DNA of 64,000 bases from Magnaporthiopsis rhizophila (taxonomy: Eukaryota > Ascomycota > Sordariomycetes > Magnaporthales > Magnaporthaceae). Positions within the stretch are counted from its first letter, which is position 1. Each line of letters starts with the position of its first letter. Below are positions 1 to 12,066 of the stretch, in pieces. The stretch spans positions 177,842 through 241,841 of the forward strand of contig PYSS01000027.1 of assembly GCA_003049465.1 (NCBI GenBank), given 5' to 3'. The notes under the pieces were generated by a model. That model made no database searches, was not told the DNA's origin, and was given only the letters and a program-made list of their open reading frames with translations. The position numbers and the translations under genes are program-made.

Positions 1-1
1 C

Positions 2-334
2 AACGTGCTCTCCATCATCCCGTTCATCGTGCTCGTCGAGACGCAGACGACGGGCCGCATGGTGCCCCGCGTGCGACACCGCTGGCGGCGCGCCAGCCAC
101 CTGTCCGGGGCGCTGTTCCTGGCGATTGCCGTGTACGCGGCCGTCTACGGCGTGTCGTATGCCTATGTGCTTCATCAGCTCGTCAATCTCGTGGCGGCCT
201 GGCTCGTCATTGTGCACTCGACGGCCGCCTCGGTCGGCGGCGGCCCGGGCTCGTGGTCCCTGGCTTCTCTTGGGCTGCTGTTCGATAACGACGAAAGGCC
301 TGCAGATGACCGCAAGAGGGGCAAGATCCCATGA
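2..334 (+). CDS. 3' end of a multi-pass membrane protein (partial, unidentified)
   Basis: The reading frame is open from the first base of the window to a TGA at 332–334, giving about 110 residues. Codons are strongly GC-ending, as in the confirmed genes here, so I read it as the last exon of a real gene whose start lies off the left edge. Three hydrophobic stretches are visible: one at the window start, one around residues 34–52 and one around 56–75. Basic residues separate the first two (PRVRHRWRRAS), and a hydrophilic charged tail ends the protein. This fits a polytopic membrane protein ending on a soluble tail. I do not recognise the family, and no catalytic motif is visible in this fragment. 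Confidence 0.6.
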   Translation, partial: NVLSIIPFIVLVETQTTGRMVPRVRHRWRRASHLSGALFLAIAVYAAVYGVSYAYVLHQLVNLVAAWLVIVHSTAASVGGGPGSWSLASLGLLFDNDERPADDRKRGKIP

Positions 335-1881
335 GCCGGGGTTGATGTCGCAGAACTGAACCTCTCGTTAAGCCGTCTCGACAGCAAGGGCGCCCGGAGT
401 AGCACTCTAGAACACGCATGCATCCCTATAATACCCCACTCACTTCCCTCGTTACTATAATCCAGATATCCATCTTCTGTTCGCCCGCTTGTCCTTTAAT
501 ATTCGTTGGTCTCTGGGCAGACCTAGTTGCCTTTCTGTCTGCCCCTCTCGACACCTCCTATTTCAACTCACCCCGTCTTGGACAGCGGATTTACTCACAC
601 TTTGCATCATCCATTGGCATGCCTTACATTGGCGAAAGTCTCGTCCACTTATAAGATCACGCGTGTCAGACTTGTTCGCCCTGTTTCTATTACGGTTGGC
701 TGGCTTCCTTATTTGATTTCACACACCCCCTCCATTATTCTGCTGACAACCCTATGGAGAAGCCGGTGTTTTTGCACGGTTCCCTATTTTTCTCATGTTA
801 CGATATCCTGGTGGCTTGGAGGTCATCCGGCGGTTGGCTTCAAAGACGGGCACTGGCTACATGTGGCTTTTCCATACCATTTGTTTGGTCTCTCTCTGGG
901 TGGGTTTTTTATGGGGAGTTGTTGAATGGTACCTCATCGTGTCACTGCATACCTACAGTCATGCGGCAGTTGTTTTGCGTGTAAATCCTCGAATAGAACC
1001 GGGTCAGCATTGGAGGAGAGCCCGGGCTGGGGCCTGGAGCAGCCATGCTTTAATGATACCGCCCACCTAGAAGAGCCAGGCTCGTCTCTCGCAGAAGTGT
1101 GGCGCATACGGAGGGCTTCATCTAGAATGGGTATTGCTATTCCTGGGGCGGGCATTGGCACGCCAGTTTGGGTGGGACAAACGAATGAAATATCACAAGT
1201 CCTATAACAACATCTTGGGCGGGCTTATGTATTGTATGAGTCTCTTGACAGCCCGCGATCTCTTGTTCGTTGCCGATGGACTAACATGGGAGCACTCCCC
1301 GGCCAACACCCCGGACTGGTCAGGCACCGGCAGCCGTGGGCGATAGTTGGCCAGACCGAGCTGTTCTGTTCCTCGGTGTAGATAGGGTATACCAGTGCAG
1401 GTGTCGGTGCCCTGAAGCTCTGCTGCGGACATCTTCCTGCTGTTTTGATGCAAATCTCGACGACGCTCCATCCACCTCGCAGGCGTCGTCGTGTTCCATC
1501 ATATCATAGCATGGCCTGGGAGGGAAGGCGTCCGTCGTTTCCCTGCTGTTGGTGCTGGCAGGCACACCATCCGCTAACATCATCATGCCGTCCCTCGGTT
1601 GTCGGGATGTTACACGAGCCAAGTCGCTATGTGAACAACGCACAGCTGCTGCCGCCCAAGTTATCAACACTAACAGTAGCAAAAGGCATGTCACGGGCCC
1701 CCTCCTGTCTCCCTCGCGGCCAAGACAAGACAAAACGCCTCCCAAATCCCATCCGTCCAGGTATCCTATAAATATCATGCGCAAGAAGCTCCATACATAA
1801 AAATAAAAAGACGCCAAAATACCGTTTCGCCTTGGCAGACATCCTTTGCGAAAGAGAAAGGACAAAAAAAAAAAAAAAAAC
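335..1881. other. Gene-free spacer
   Basis: About 1.5 kb between the end of the membrane-protein gene and the convergent 3' end of pcs1. Short open frames exist on both strands but lack codon bias, splice structure or recognisable domains. A run of 19 A bases at 1862–1880 abuts the pcs1 stop codon and so lies in its 3' UTR as a T-rich tract. Nothing else is recognised. Confidence 0.6.
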
Positions 1882-3763
1882 TCACTCGACGCGCTCCGTC
1901 AACGACCTCATGACCCGCGAGTAGAACTTAGCCGCATGAGGCCGTGGGAAGCTGATCTCCTCCACCAGGTAGTCCGGCAGCATCTCGATCAGCGCCCGGT
2001 CCCGGCTGGGGTCGAGCTGGGGCATGTACATGAACTGGACTTGGTCGTAGCTCTCGGCCGCCAGGTCGCTGCCTATCGAGAGCTTGAAGTGGAGGGCTGC
2101 GGTTTGGGACACGTTAGCAGAGTAAAAAGCGGTAAGTGGTAGGACGGCAAGACAGAAAAACGTACTCCCGTTCCTCCCCGTCTGGATACAGTCAAACACG
2201 TCCTCCTCGGCTGTCCGCTTGACCCCCCGCACAATGAGGCCCGTCAGGTCGCCGTACAGGTCCTCCTTCATCTGCGCCGCCTGCGCCGCCGACTGCATGG
2301 CCTCGGCGCTGGCGGCCGCCGCGCGCGCCGCCGCCGTCCCCGGCTTGAGCGCGCTGCCGAGCCCGGGCTTGAGCGCGCTCCCGGGCGCCACCTTGGACGA
2401 CGCCGCCGCCTCGACCATGGTGCGCGATGACGCGAGCTTGGCCGCCAGCGTTTTGACCTCCTTCTTGGCCTCGGCCACGGCGCCCTCGAGCGCGGCGACC
2501 TGCGACGCGAGCGCCACCGCCTCGGCCTGCTTGGCCTCGAGGTCCTTCTTGTGCCGCTGGCCCTCCCTGGCGAGCTCCTTTTGCGCTGCCAGCTCCTCTT
2601 TGAGCTTTGCGATCAGGTCGTTTGCGGCTGCAAAAAGAGGACGTGTGATGGTACTGTCAGCAAAGGTTGTTTCGGATCCTCGACTCCAGCAGAGGAAAGA
2701 AATAACATGTCTACTAACCTTTGTCCCTCTCCTCGGTCTGTTTCTTGAACCTTTCAAACGTCCTCTCGGCTTCCTTCACTCCGATCTCACGCAGGTCACG
2801 ATACTTGGCCTCGAGCGCGTCGTGCTTCCTCGTGAGGTCGCCCAGCCGACGCCGTAGAGAGGAGTCGCTCTCGTCGAGATCCATTGCGGACCTAGCCTTG
2901 GTAGGCGATATGCTGGAGTGGCGTATCGCTGGACCGGGCGGTGATCGGAGTGGCGATATCTCGGTCAGCTCATCCCCTATTGGGGGTCCCGTGAAGTCGT
3001 CCTCGGCCACATCGACGTCCATCGTGTCCTCTCGGGGCTGTTGCGTTTCGGGTATCTCGAACGTCTTGTCTTCCATTTCTGGTGCTGCCGCCGCCGCTTT
3101 TGCCTTGGTACCAGCCGCCGGCTTCCGCCCTCTCCTCGCGGGGACAGGGGCGGGCTCAGGGGCTTCCTCGACCGGCTCCGGCGCATCCCGCGTTGCTGGA
3201 CGTTTGGTCCCGGTTGCCGCAGCCGCGCCGACTCTGGGCCGGCCGCGCGCGCGCCTCGCCGTCGTCTGGAGCGTGTCGCTATCCGGAGGCGACAGCACTG
3301 ATGCCTCAGCACCGCCAGTCTCGTCGTGCTCTTCCTCCGCCTCTGGGTCGTCGTCCTGCTGCGTGGAAGCAATCACTCTGCCCCTCGCCGTCCCTCCCCT
3401 TCCGCGCCCGGCGCCCCTCCTGGCGGGCTGGTTGCGCGGCGCGGGGGCCTCAGCCTCCGCCTCCGCCTCCGCCTCAGCCAAAGCAGCGGCAACTTGGTCG
3501 CTAGCACGTCGTCGCGCGGCCAGGCCGGTTTTGGCTGCGGGTTTCGTGACTTTGTTCACCGTGCCGCCGCGGCCTCTCGCGGTTGCGGCGGCCGTGGCAC
3601 CGCTCCTCTTCTTGGCGGGCGGCATCGAGGTCGTCGTCGGTGCTCCGCCGGCGGTCCGTTTCCTGGCTGTGTTGGCGATTGGCCTATTTTCCTCCACCAG
3701 ATCGTCCTCCGAGTCCTCGTCCACCAGTCCCAGCAGATTGTGCCTGGCTGCGGCGTTTGACAT
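1882..3763 (-). CDS. pcs1: Monopolin complex subunit Csm1/Pcs1
   Basis: Kinetochore protein that cross-links sister kinetochores or microtubule sites (yeast Csm1, fission yeast Pcs1). Exons on the minus strand: 3763–2719, 2627–2166 and 2096–1882; all junctions are GT–AG and in frame, giving 573 residues. The N-terminal ~290 residues are low-complexity, Ala/Arg-rich and acidic, with AT-hook-like RGRPR and RGRKP motifs. Residues ~298–430 form a coiled coil. The C-terminal globular domain (~477–573) carries the diagnostic features: DCIQTGRNGTLHFKL spans the last intron, and MLPDYLVEEISFPRPHAAKF follows. The RNGT–LHF motif is rebuilt only if the last intron is removed, which fixes that junction. 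It is divergent from msp1 with a 624-bp gap. The family call is from remembered conservation of the Csm1 C-terminal domain; no search was run. Confidence 0.88.
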
Positions 3764-4387
3764 TCGGCGTGTGGTCTTTCTTCCGCTTTGGCGCTAGTAC
3801 TGGTGTTGCGCGTCGCGTCTCGTTGCTGATGATGCCCGGCCAGTGGATGAACTCTCCAAGACGGCTGATTATACGGTGTGACGATGCCAACAGCTCGATT
3901 GCGCGCGTCTGAGCGACGTCACAAGCTTCCTGCCTGTCGATCAAAGTCTATGCATCCCCCTCGGTTGGGCAGAAACAAGAAGCGTGGCGCAGGGATTCAA
4001 AGTAAACATTGAAGGGACGCTCCACCGGGGCGGGGCGACGTGGCCCAGTGGCCGCCCCCAATTAGTCGCCGCCGGCCTGGACTGGCCTGGTCCGAGCGCT
4101 ATCTCTCAGGTCCGGCACCCAAAGACGAGGCGGACTGACAGACAATATGTCGCCACCCGCCCGACAGGACAATCTACACCAACATCGGCGACAAACTGCA
4201 TCCTGGGCAGAGCCTTGGCCAAGGTTCATCCGACAGCTCCTCGATCGCCCCTGCCTGTCTCGCTGTCACTCGAGGCTTAGACTCGACTAAGCAGCAACCT
4301 AGGCTAGCCTTTCCCTTTTTCATCTCGGTACCCAGGGTTGGTTCCAGTCAGAGCTTCCTGACTGTCCGCCCATCCGCGCCGCCGTTG
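3764..4387. promoter_or_regulatory. Divergent pcs1/msp1 intergenic promoter region
   Basis: 624 bp separate the start codons of pcs1 (minus) and msp1 (plus), so both promoters and 5' UTRs must lie here. No TATA box or clear operator was recognised; the msp1 side is GC-rich. Confidence 0.5.
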
Positions 4388-5945
4388 ATGTGGGGCCTGG
4401 GGTCGAAGCTCGCGACCATGGCGGACCGCAAACGGGCTGGCGACTACCTGATGGACATTGTCATGTTCGCGGGCATGGTGCGTTGTTTGGCGTGTTGCTG
4501 CTTCTCGTTCGCGCCTCTGGGCTCCGACTAACTAACACGGTCCGCTCCGTCCCGACCTCGCAGACCGCAACCCTGTACTTTCTGACGAAAAACATACTCT
4601 CGTCCCTCACCAACACCCTCGTCGACCCGGATAAGGAGAAGCACGAGCAGGCCAGTCTCAAGGCCAAGGCGAACCTGCAGAGGCTACGCAACCGGAAGGA
4701 TGCCGACGCCAAGGGCGATGCCGCCGACGGCGACACCTCGAGCACCCGGGGAAACGGCCCTCGCGTTGAAGACCTGGTGCTGAACGACTACGAGAACCAG
4801 ATTGCGCTCGAGGTGGTGGCTCCTGAGGACATCACCGTGGGCTTTGACGGTAGGGCATACTTGCCATCTTATTTCCCTGGGTTGCGGCAAGCAGGCTGAC
4901 AAGTCACCGGACACGGCAGACATCGGCGGCATGGACGAGATAATCGAGGAGGTCAAGGAGGCCGTCATCTACCCGTTAACTATGCCGCACCTCTACTCGC
5001 ACGCCGCCCCGCTTCTCGCCGCGCCCTCGGGCGTGCTTCTCTACGGCCCTCCCGGCTGCGGAAAGACGATGCTGGCCAAGGCGGTGGCGCACGAGAGCGG
5101 CGCGTCCTTCATCAACCTGCACATATCAACACTGACGGAGAAGTGGTACGGCGACTCCAACAAGCTGGTCCGCGCCGTCTTCTCTCTCGCTCGCAAGCTA
5201 CAGCCCGCCATTATCTTCATCGACGAGATTGACGCCGTGCTCGGCACCCGCACCCGCGGTGAGCACGAGGCCAGCGGCATGGTCAAGGCCGAGTAAGTTA
5301 CGGCCACGTCACATTTTAGTGCTTCCCATATCCCGTCTCTAACATGTTGGCCACAGGTTCATGACCCTATGGGACGGCCTGACATCGTCCAACGCGGCGG
5401 GTGTCCCGTCGAGGATAGTGGTGCTGGGGGCGACGAACCGCATCAACGACATCGACGAGGCGATCCTGCGGCGCATGCCCAAGAAGTTTCCCGTGCCCCT
5501 CCCCGGGCGGGAGCAGCGGCGGCGAATCCTGGAGCTCGTCCTGGGTCCGACCAAGCGGGACCCGGAGCAGTTCGACCTGGAGTACGTGGCGGCCGTGACG
5601 GCGGGCATGTCCGGGAGCGATCTCAAGGAGGCGTGTCGCGACGCGGCCATGGCGCCCATGCGCGAGCACATCCGCGCCCAGCGGGCTGCCGGCGTGCCCA
5701 TGGCCAAGGTCGACCCGGCCATGATCCGCGGCATCCGGACCGAGGACTTTTTCGGCAAGAGAGGCGGCGCGCAGCCGCAGAGGCATCACCAGAACCATCA
5801 GCAGCTGCGCGAGGCCCAGGCCGTCGCCGACATCAAGAGCGGAGGCGCGGCCGACCCGAGGCGGGCGTCGGGGAGCAGTGATGAGTACGAAGACGTTGAC
5901 GATGATGACGAAACCCAGCAGCAGAGGCCTGTGTCGCCTGACTAG
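4388..5945 (+). CDS. msp1: Mitochondrial outer-membrane AAA ATPase Msp1 (ATAD1 family)
   Basis: Msp1 extracts mislocalised tail-anchored proteins from the outer mitochondrial (and peroxisomal) membrane. Exons: 4388–4477, 4564–4849, 4920–5292 and 5357–5945, giving 445 residues. The start is the first in-frame ATG (MWGLGSK); a second ATG ten codons on (4418) is possible. Residues ~20–45 ([19 protein letters not shown]) form the single N-terminal membrane anchor, split by intron 1. The AAA domain shows DIGGMDEII at its start, Walker A GPPGCGKT (~170–177), the pore-loop motif KWYGDSNK, Walker B IIFIDEID (~225–232) and sensor-1 LGATNR. The last ~60 residues are hydrophilic and acidic ([11 protein letters not shown]) and longer than in yeast Msp1. 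Intron 2 removal restores GFD–DIGG, which supports its acceptor at 4920. Confidence 0.93.
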
Positions 5946-7049
5946 GGCAGTGATGTTTTGATTCTCGATACTTGGCATATTTGAGATGATTTTCGTCTTG
6001 TTTATATTCTGCCTGCGTTGAATTCTCTGGAGTTGGGTATCAACTGCCAGACGGTTTACGGTTTTCACCAGTCGTTGTCATTGCATGTTTGCCCGGCGTT
6101 TGCAGCAAAACACCATGTACAACTCTAATGTGGATATAGACAGAAGGGCACATGCGAGATCCCGGATGAATGTGTTGGGAGTATTTAGCCAAGCCACAAG
6201 ACCACGTAACTGTTCTCGTACTTGTACTTTCTTCAGAGTCAGGGGCTTGATCGCAAAGAGCCGCCTGCGATCACGTCATATCCTGGGCCCACATGGCAAA
6301 CTAGGGGCAGAGCTAAAGAGATACCAGGCTGCTCGCACTAAATACTAGCCAGCCAAGGTACCAGACCATCAAACCAGCACGGCTGTCGCTCAATCTAAGC
6401 CAGTGCGGTCTCCGCTAATCGGAAGGCGCTACGTAGGGAGAGGAGAGGAAGGTCGCCTTGATATGCTTTACTGGCATTATCCAATGCTGGCAAAAGGCGG
6501 TGGGACAGGTGTGCGGTCAATGGATTCGCTTCCCCAGACGCTGCGCCTACTTCATGCTGGGCAACAGGCTTAGTGGTCGAGGGATGGCACTGATATTCCG
6601 ACCTCGGGGGCATGGATGGCATGGATGGGCATGGTCCACAAGTGAGAGACGCCTGGTAATTGACTTTGAGAGCAAAGCACGTCAAACAAGCAACTTGTTT
6701 CTGTGCCTACTCATGCCTCTCTTTTCTGCCAATTGCTTTTGACGTAGAAAATATCAATCCGGCTCAATTGGCTCGCTGTAGGTGCCGATTTCCTTGCCCC
6801 TCCGTTCCGTTCCCGATGTGGGGTCGGATCTAGTGGGCGAGAGCGATAGCGTTTAGTGAGGAGTCACCGGGCTCAGGCTTGTGCCGCCTCGCTGACACCG
6901 AAAAATCTACGAGACCTTGACAGACACAAATACCCAAACACCTAAGGCCCGAGTGCTTCCGGACGAGTACCCGCCTCGCCGAGTACCTACCCGGACGCGG
7001 GGGCTCACGCGACCACTTCCGTATCCTCCCGCATATCTATACCCTCGCC
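5946..7049. other. Intergenic spacer with the cystathionine beta-lyase promoter
   Basis: About 1.1 kb between the msp1 stop and the next ATG. Short frames are present but have no gene-like features. The 3' part (about 6750–7049) must hold the promoter and leader of the downstream methionine-pathway gene. I did not find a convincing Cys3/MetR-type palindrome by eye. Confidence 0.5.
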
Positions 7050-8521
7050 ATGGCCGCCCCCTCCAGCGCGGCGCCGTCGGCCGCCAAGAAAGCCCTCGGC
7101 CTGGTCGACCTCAACGGCCACGACATGCCGCCGTCGCCGGCGCCGTCCAGCCCCAGCAACGGCCGGCGCCGGTACGCCCTGGCCACGGAGCTCGTGTACA
7201 CCGAGTCCAAGGACCAGTACGGCGCCTCAAGCATGCCCATCTACCAGTCGGCCACGTTCAAGCAGACGACGGCGGCGGGCGGCAACGCCGAGTACGACTA
7301 CACGCGGTCCGGCAACCCGACGCGCACGCACCTCGAGCGGCACCTGGCCAAGATCATGAACGCCAACCGCGCCCTGGCCGTCGGCTCCGGCATGGGCGCC
7401 CTCGACGTCATCACGCGCCTGCTGCGGCCCGGCGACGAGGTCGTGACGGGCGACGACCTGTACGGCGGCACCAACCGCCTGCTGGCTTACATGGCCGCCA
7501 ACCAGGGCATCGTCGTGCGCCACGTCGACACCACCGACCCTTCCCGCGTGGCGGCCGTCCTGTCGCCCGCCACGGCCATGGTGCTGCTCGAGACGCCGAC
7601 CAACCCGCTCATCAAGATCGTCGACGTCCCCGCCATCGCGCGCGCCGTGCACGACGCCAACCCCAAGGCCCTCGTCGTGGTCGACAACACCATGCTCTCG
7701 CCCATGCTCTGCAACCCGCTCGACCTGGGCGCCGACGTGGTGTACGAGTCGGGCACAAAGTACCTGTCGGGCCACCATGACATCATGTCGGGCGTCGTCG
7801 CCTGCAACGACGCCGCCCTGGCCGACCGCATGTACTTTACCGTCAACGCCACCGGCTGCGGCCTCAGCCCCAACGACTCGTTCCTGCTGATGCGGGGGGT
7901 CAAGACCCTGGCCGTGCGCATGGACAAGCAGCAGGCCAACGCCCAGCGCATCGCCGAGTTTCTCGAGTCGCGCGGCTTTCGCGTCCGGTACCCGGGCTTA
8001 CCCTCCCATCCGCAGCACGATCTGCACTTCTCCATGGCCAGGGGCGCGGGAGCCGTGCTCTCGTTCGAGACGGGTGACGCCGAGCTGTCGCAGCGCGTCG
8101 TCGAGGCCGCCCGCCTCTGGGCCATCAGCGTCAGCTTCGGCTGCGTCAACAGCCTCATCAGCATGCCCTGCCAGATGAGCCACGCCAGCATCGACGCCAA
8201 GACGCGCGCCGAGCGCCAGATGCCCGAGGATATCATCCGGCTGTGTGTCGGTATTGAGGATGTTGATGATTTGATCGACGACCTGTCGAGGGCGGTCAGT
8301 TTTTCTGCTTCCTTTACATCTTCTTTCTAATTTATTTCTCCTCTCTTTCTGCTTACTGACATTCTTCTCTCCTACAGCTCGTCCAAGCCGGCGCCGTCTC
8401 CCTCACCGTCGACGGCTTCCACGCCACAGGCAAGGCCCTGGAGCTCGGCCAGACCCCCATGACCGTGGCCCCGTCCAGCGGCGAGGCGTCTGGCAGCGAG
8501 AAGCCGGCCGAGTCCTCGTAG
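7050..8521 (+). CDS. Cystathionine beta-lyase (PLP-dependent)
   Basis: Cleaves cystathionine to homocysteine, pyruvate and ammonia in fungal methionine biosynthesis (orthologues: yeast STR3, Neurospora met-2, Aspergillus metG). Two exons, 7050–8294 and 8378–8521, give 462 residues. The Cys/Met-metabolism PLP fold is clear: YDYTRSGNPTR near residue 85, SGMGALD, GDDLYGGTNRLL, ETPTNPL, and the Schiff-base lysine K237 in YESGTKYLSGHHD. The sequence around the lysine and the VDNTMLSPMLCNP block match fungal beta-lyases better than gamma-lyases or gamma-synthases. Reading through the intron donor would end in a short serine/phenylalanine tail; splicing adds VQAGAVSLTVDGF and a 30-residue Ser/Glu-rich tail. 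No peroxisomal C-terminal SKL-type signal is present. Telling beta-lyase from related lyases rests on remembered similarity, not an assay. Confidence 0.9.
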
Positions 8522-9069
8522 ACCGTACACCTTCTTTGTGTATACCTGCGCTTTTCCAAGCATGATTCAAAATTCCTTTTTCCATTGCACACGCATCATA
8601 TCTCACCCTGTATTCTCTTGTCTCTTTCCCTAAGGTCTTTGGCGCCGCAAATCAAACGGATGGCGTTTCGGGCGTGTTTTCTTCTTCGCTTCGATTCTTG
8701 TAGAAAAGCATGAAAATGGGCGGCATAAAAAAACACTGGTACGCACCAAGGTCTTTTCGCGTATCATTCAAAAGAGGACGGCTGGGTTCCTGATATTTCT
8801 CTTGTTAATTCATATGTAGAGTGTAGAGTTGGAACAAAAGTAGCACCATACAAAAGCCTAACGGGAGAGACCGAGCTGAAAAAATGGCACTGAATAGCCT
8901 CCCTGAAATCCAGAATATCCCACCCAAGTCATCGCTGCCGCCCATCCCAGCAAACCAGAAGCCCTATCCCGTGATTAGAAAGGAAAAAGAAAAACACACG
9001 GAAAAGCCGGTCGTTGGCTTTGTCCATGGCTCACTTGCGTCTGTACACGGTTCCACAGAATCTTTTTCG
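8522..9069. other. Convergent 3' spacer
   Basis: 548 bp between two convergent genes. It should contain both 3' UTRs. Nothing further is recognised. Confidence 0.45.
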
Positions 9070-9480
9070 TCAGACACTCGAGCTTGTGCTGAAGAACAGA
9101 CCGAGATGAGAGCAGCAAAACACACGGAGAGAGGGAGTCCCACTAACCTCGAGCTACTCTTGCTCTTGCCGCCACCACTAGTAGAAGCAGTAGCACCACC
9201 GGTACCGCTAGACCCGAGCTCGCCCATGAGCTGCGTGCACTCGCTAAAGGTGAGGTTGGACGGGTCCCGCTCCTCGTGCCAGACCTGCATCATGGTCGTG
9301 GCCTGGACGGCGTCCAGGTGGCTGGCGAAGGCGGCCATGTTGTTGGCGGCGCCGGTGCTGTTGATGCTGTCAGGAAGTTAGCGCATTTTTGTAGAGAGAG
9401 GGAGGGCAGTACAGCAAGTACATGTAGTTGGCTGTTGTGCCCTGCTTGCTCGACGACTTGTGCTTGACGCTGTGGGGCAT
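9070..9480 (-). CDS. Small Ser/Gly-rich protein of unknown function
   Basis: Proposed three-exon minus-strand gene: 9480–9422, 9366–9148 and 9088–9070, giving 98 residues. The start is MPHSVKHKSSSK. The core is AANNMAAFASHLDAVQATTM followed by WHEERDPSNLTFSECTQLMG, and the end is Ser/Gly/Lys-rich. The first intron has a GCTAAC branch-like site 14 bases before its acceptor but a weaker donor (GTACTT). The second intron has a good donor (GTTAGT), and the last exon is only 19 nt. GC-ending codons in the middle exon support coding. The helical central segment has no family I recognise. If the second intron is not used, the frame continues into a low-complexity tail ending at 8964. Exons 1 and 3 are the least certain part. 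Confidence 0.45.
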
Positions 9481-11040
9481 CGTGACTGTGTGTGATTGTG
9501 ATGCTTTGTTTTTATCGTGAATAATATCAGACAGGCTGGCTGTCTTCAGTTTGATTCTCCCGTTTATTTTCTGGTACAAGGTATGTTGGCGGGGAGGCTA
9601 TCTACAGCACCACACTCACAAATAAAAGAGCGGACAACCCCCTTTATATATCCCCATCACCACCAAGTCTGTCACAGGTAACCAGGCACCGCGCCATTCC
9701 ACCTTAACCTCGATAAGCCGGCCAAGGAGGTAGGTACCAAAGCAGCCTTGAAAACAACCCAACAGGGTGACAAGCCCGGAAGCAGCCGGTTCCGAACGGG
9801 CACCGTCACTTCCCACTCTCCCCCGCTCCTGTTACCTTTCGTGTCATTGGAGGCGAGGGCCGATCGACACGGTCGCCACATCACCACGCCTAGTCCAGGG
9901 AAGCACAGCATGGACTCGCAATGGACCACGACTGGATGGGAGGGTGGGGCCGGTGTAGGCTGTGAAGCCGGAAACAGAAAAGACGGCGCCGGCGGCAGCA
10001 GCGGCGGCAGCTTGATGGCCTCTGTTTCTTTTTTTATCTCCCTTTCTCTTGGCTGCGTGTGTGGTGCATTCGGACGAAGGAGCTGGATAGGACCCTAGAC
10101 CTAGGTCTGCAGGTCATCCCGACCGGTCCCAGGGATCAGGGGAGGAAGAAAAGAAAGGAGGAGGAGAAAGCCCCGTGGAGGACAGAGACAGACAAACAGA
10201 GACAGATAGAGGGAAAGAGGCACGCATGGTTTACCGGGGCCTTCCCGGCACACCGGTCGGTTACGCAGATGCCGCCGGTAATAGGCCGAGATAGAAGAAG
10301 GGAGGTGGATTAAAAAAAGAAAAAGGAGCGAGTTTTTGTTTGTTTGGCACCGGGAACATTGTACATGCGGTGAAAGAGATATAGCTGTTCGGTGCGACCT
10401 CCTGGCACAGGTCAGCTGAGCGCGCAGCACGTCCATTCCCGTGGTGTGGGCGGACCGGACTGGCAGGGCATGGTAGGAGAAGGGGAGAGAGAGATGGGAC
10501 AGCCCTGATTTGGAGACGATGGCATGCGCGGGTCGTTTGATGCGCTCTGTCCTGGGAGAGTGACGACGAGTACCCCTGAGTTTTCCTTGATACACCACAC
10601 GTCCTTCCCCTTCTCCCTCAAAAAAGGTAAAGGAATCCGAGAGAGAGAGAGAGAACGTGGAAGAAGTCATCGCAGAGCTCTCGACCTGCAGAAATGTCTC
10701 TATTCGCTCTGCCTGCCGGGCGAGGAGGAGTTGCCTGCCGTCGTCTTTGCTCGGCACGGACATGTGCAGTCGAGATGTGACTCGGTGAGGGACACACAAC
10801 GTCCAGATCCAACCGGCCTCACCTGCGGCGTCAGGAGCGTTCCTCGGTCAACCTGGCCTGGAGATCAGTCCACCACATACCCTTCCCCTTTGTCGTCAGG
10901 GTGAGCGATGTCCCTGCCTTGAGCGCTGGCTGTGTATAACTTATTCATGGCCTCAGGTTATAGGAGCCCAACACTTGTTTCCGCAAGAAAGTCAGTTTGA
11001 GCTTTTGCCCCCAGTTGCTTCTACACCTTTGATTCGTCTA

Positions 11041-11154
11041 CCCATACAAAACCTAACACAACCCATACAAAACCTAACACAACCCATACAAAACCTAACA
11101 CAACCCATACAAAACCTAACACAACCCATACAAAACCTAACACAACCCATACAA
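11041..11154. repeat. 21-bp minisatellite, five full copies plus a partial
   Basis: The unit CCCATACAAAACCTAACACA(A) starts at 11041, 11062, 11083, 11104 and 11125, all identical. A sixth partial copy begins at 11146 and diverges after about 9 bases. Because 21 is divisible by 3, the array is open in several frames (a PIQNLTQ heptad in one). That is expected of the period and is not evidence of coding. The unit contains CCTAAC but is not the fungal telomere repeat CCCTAA. Confidence 0.95.
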
Positions 11155-11309
11155 GACCGATGTACTCCCCTCGCAAGTACCCCGCCAGCATCCTCGACCG
11201 CGGCATCGGAGAATGGCGGGGTTCTGCCACCTGAGGAACCTCTCAACATGCATAACACAGAAACAGATGTCCAGGAAACCGTACGCTGCATATATTCGAT
11301 GTTAGTCTG

Positions 11310-12066
<757 letters not shown>

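Noticed and set aside
2219..3797. Large plus-strand open frames opposite pcs1 (212 and 358 codons)
   Set aside because: Antisense shadows of a GC-rich coding strand; the minus frame encodes the conserved Csm1 domain.
11041..11154. 21-bp repeat considered as a CRISPR array or telomeric repeat
   Set aside because: Copies are head-to-tail with no spacers, and the unit is not the fungal telomere motif; this is a eukaryotic minisatellite.
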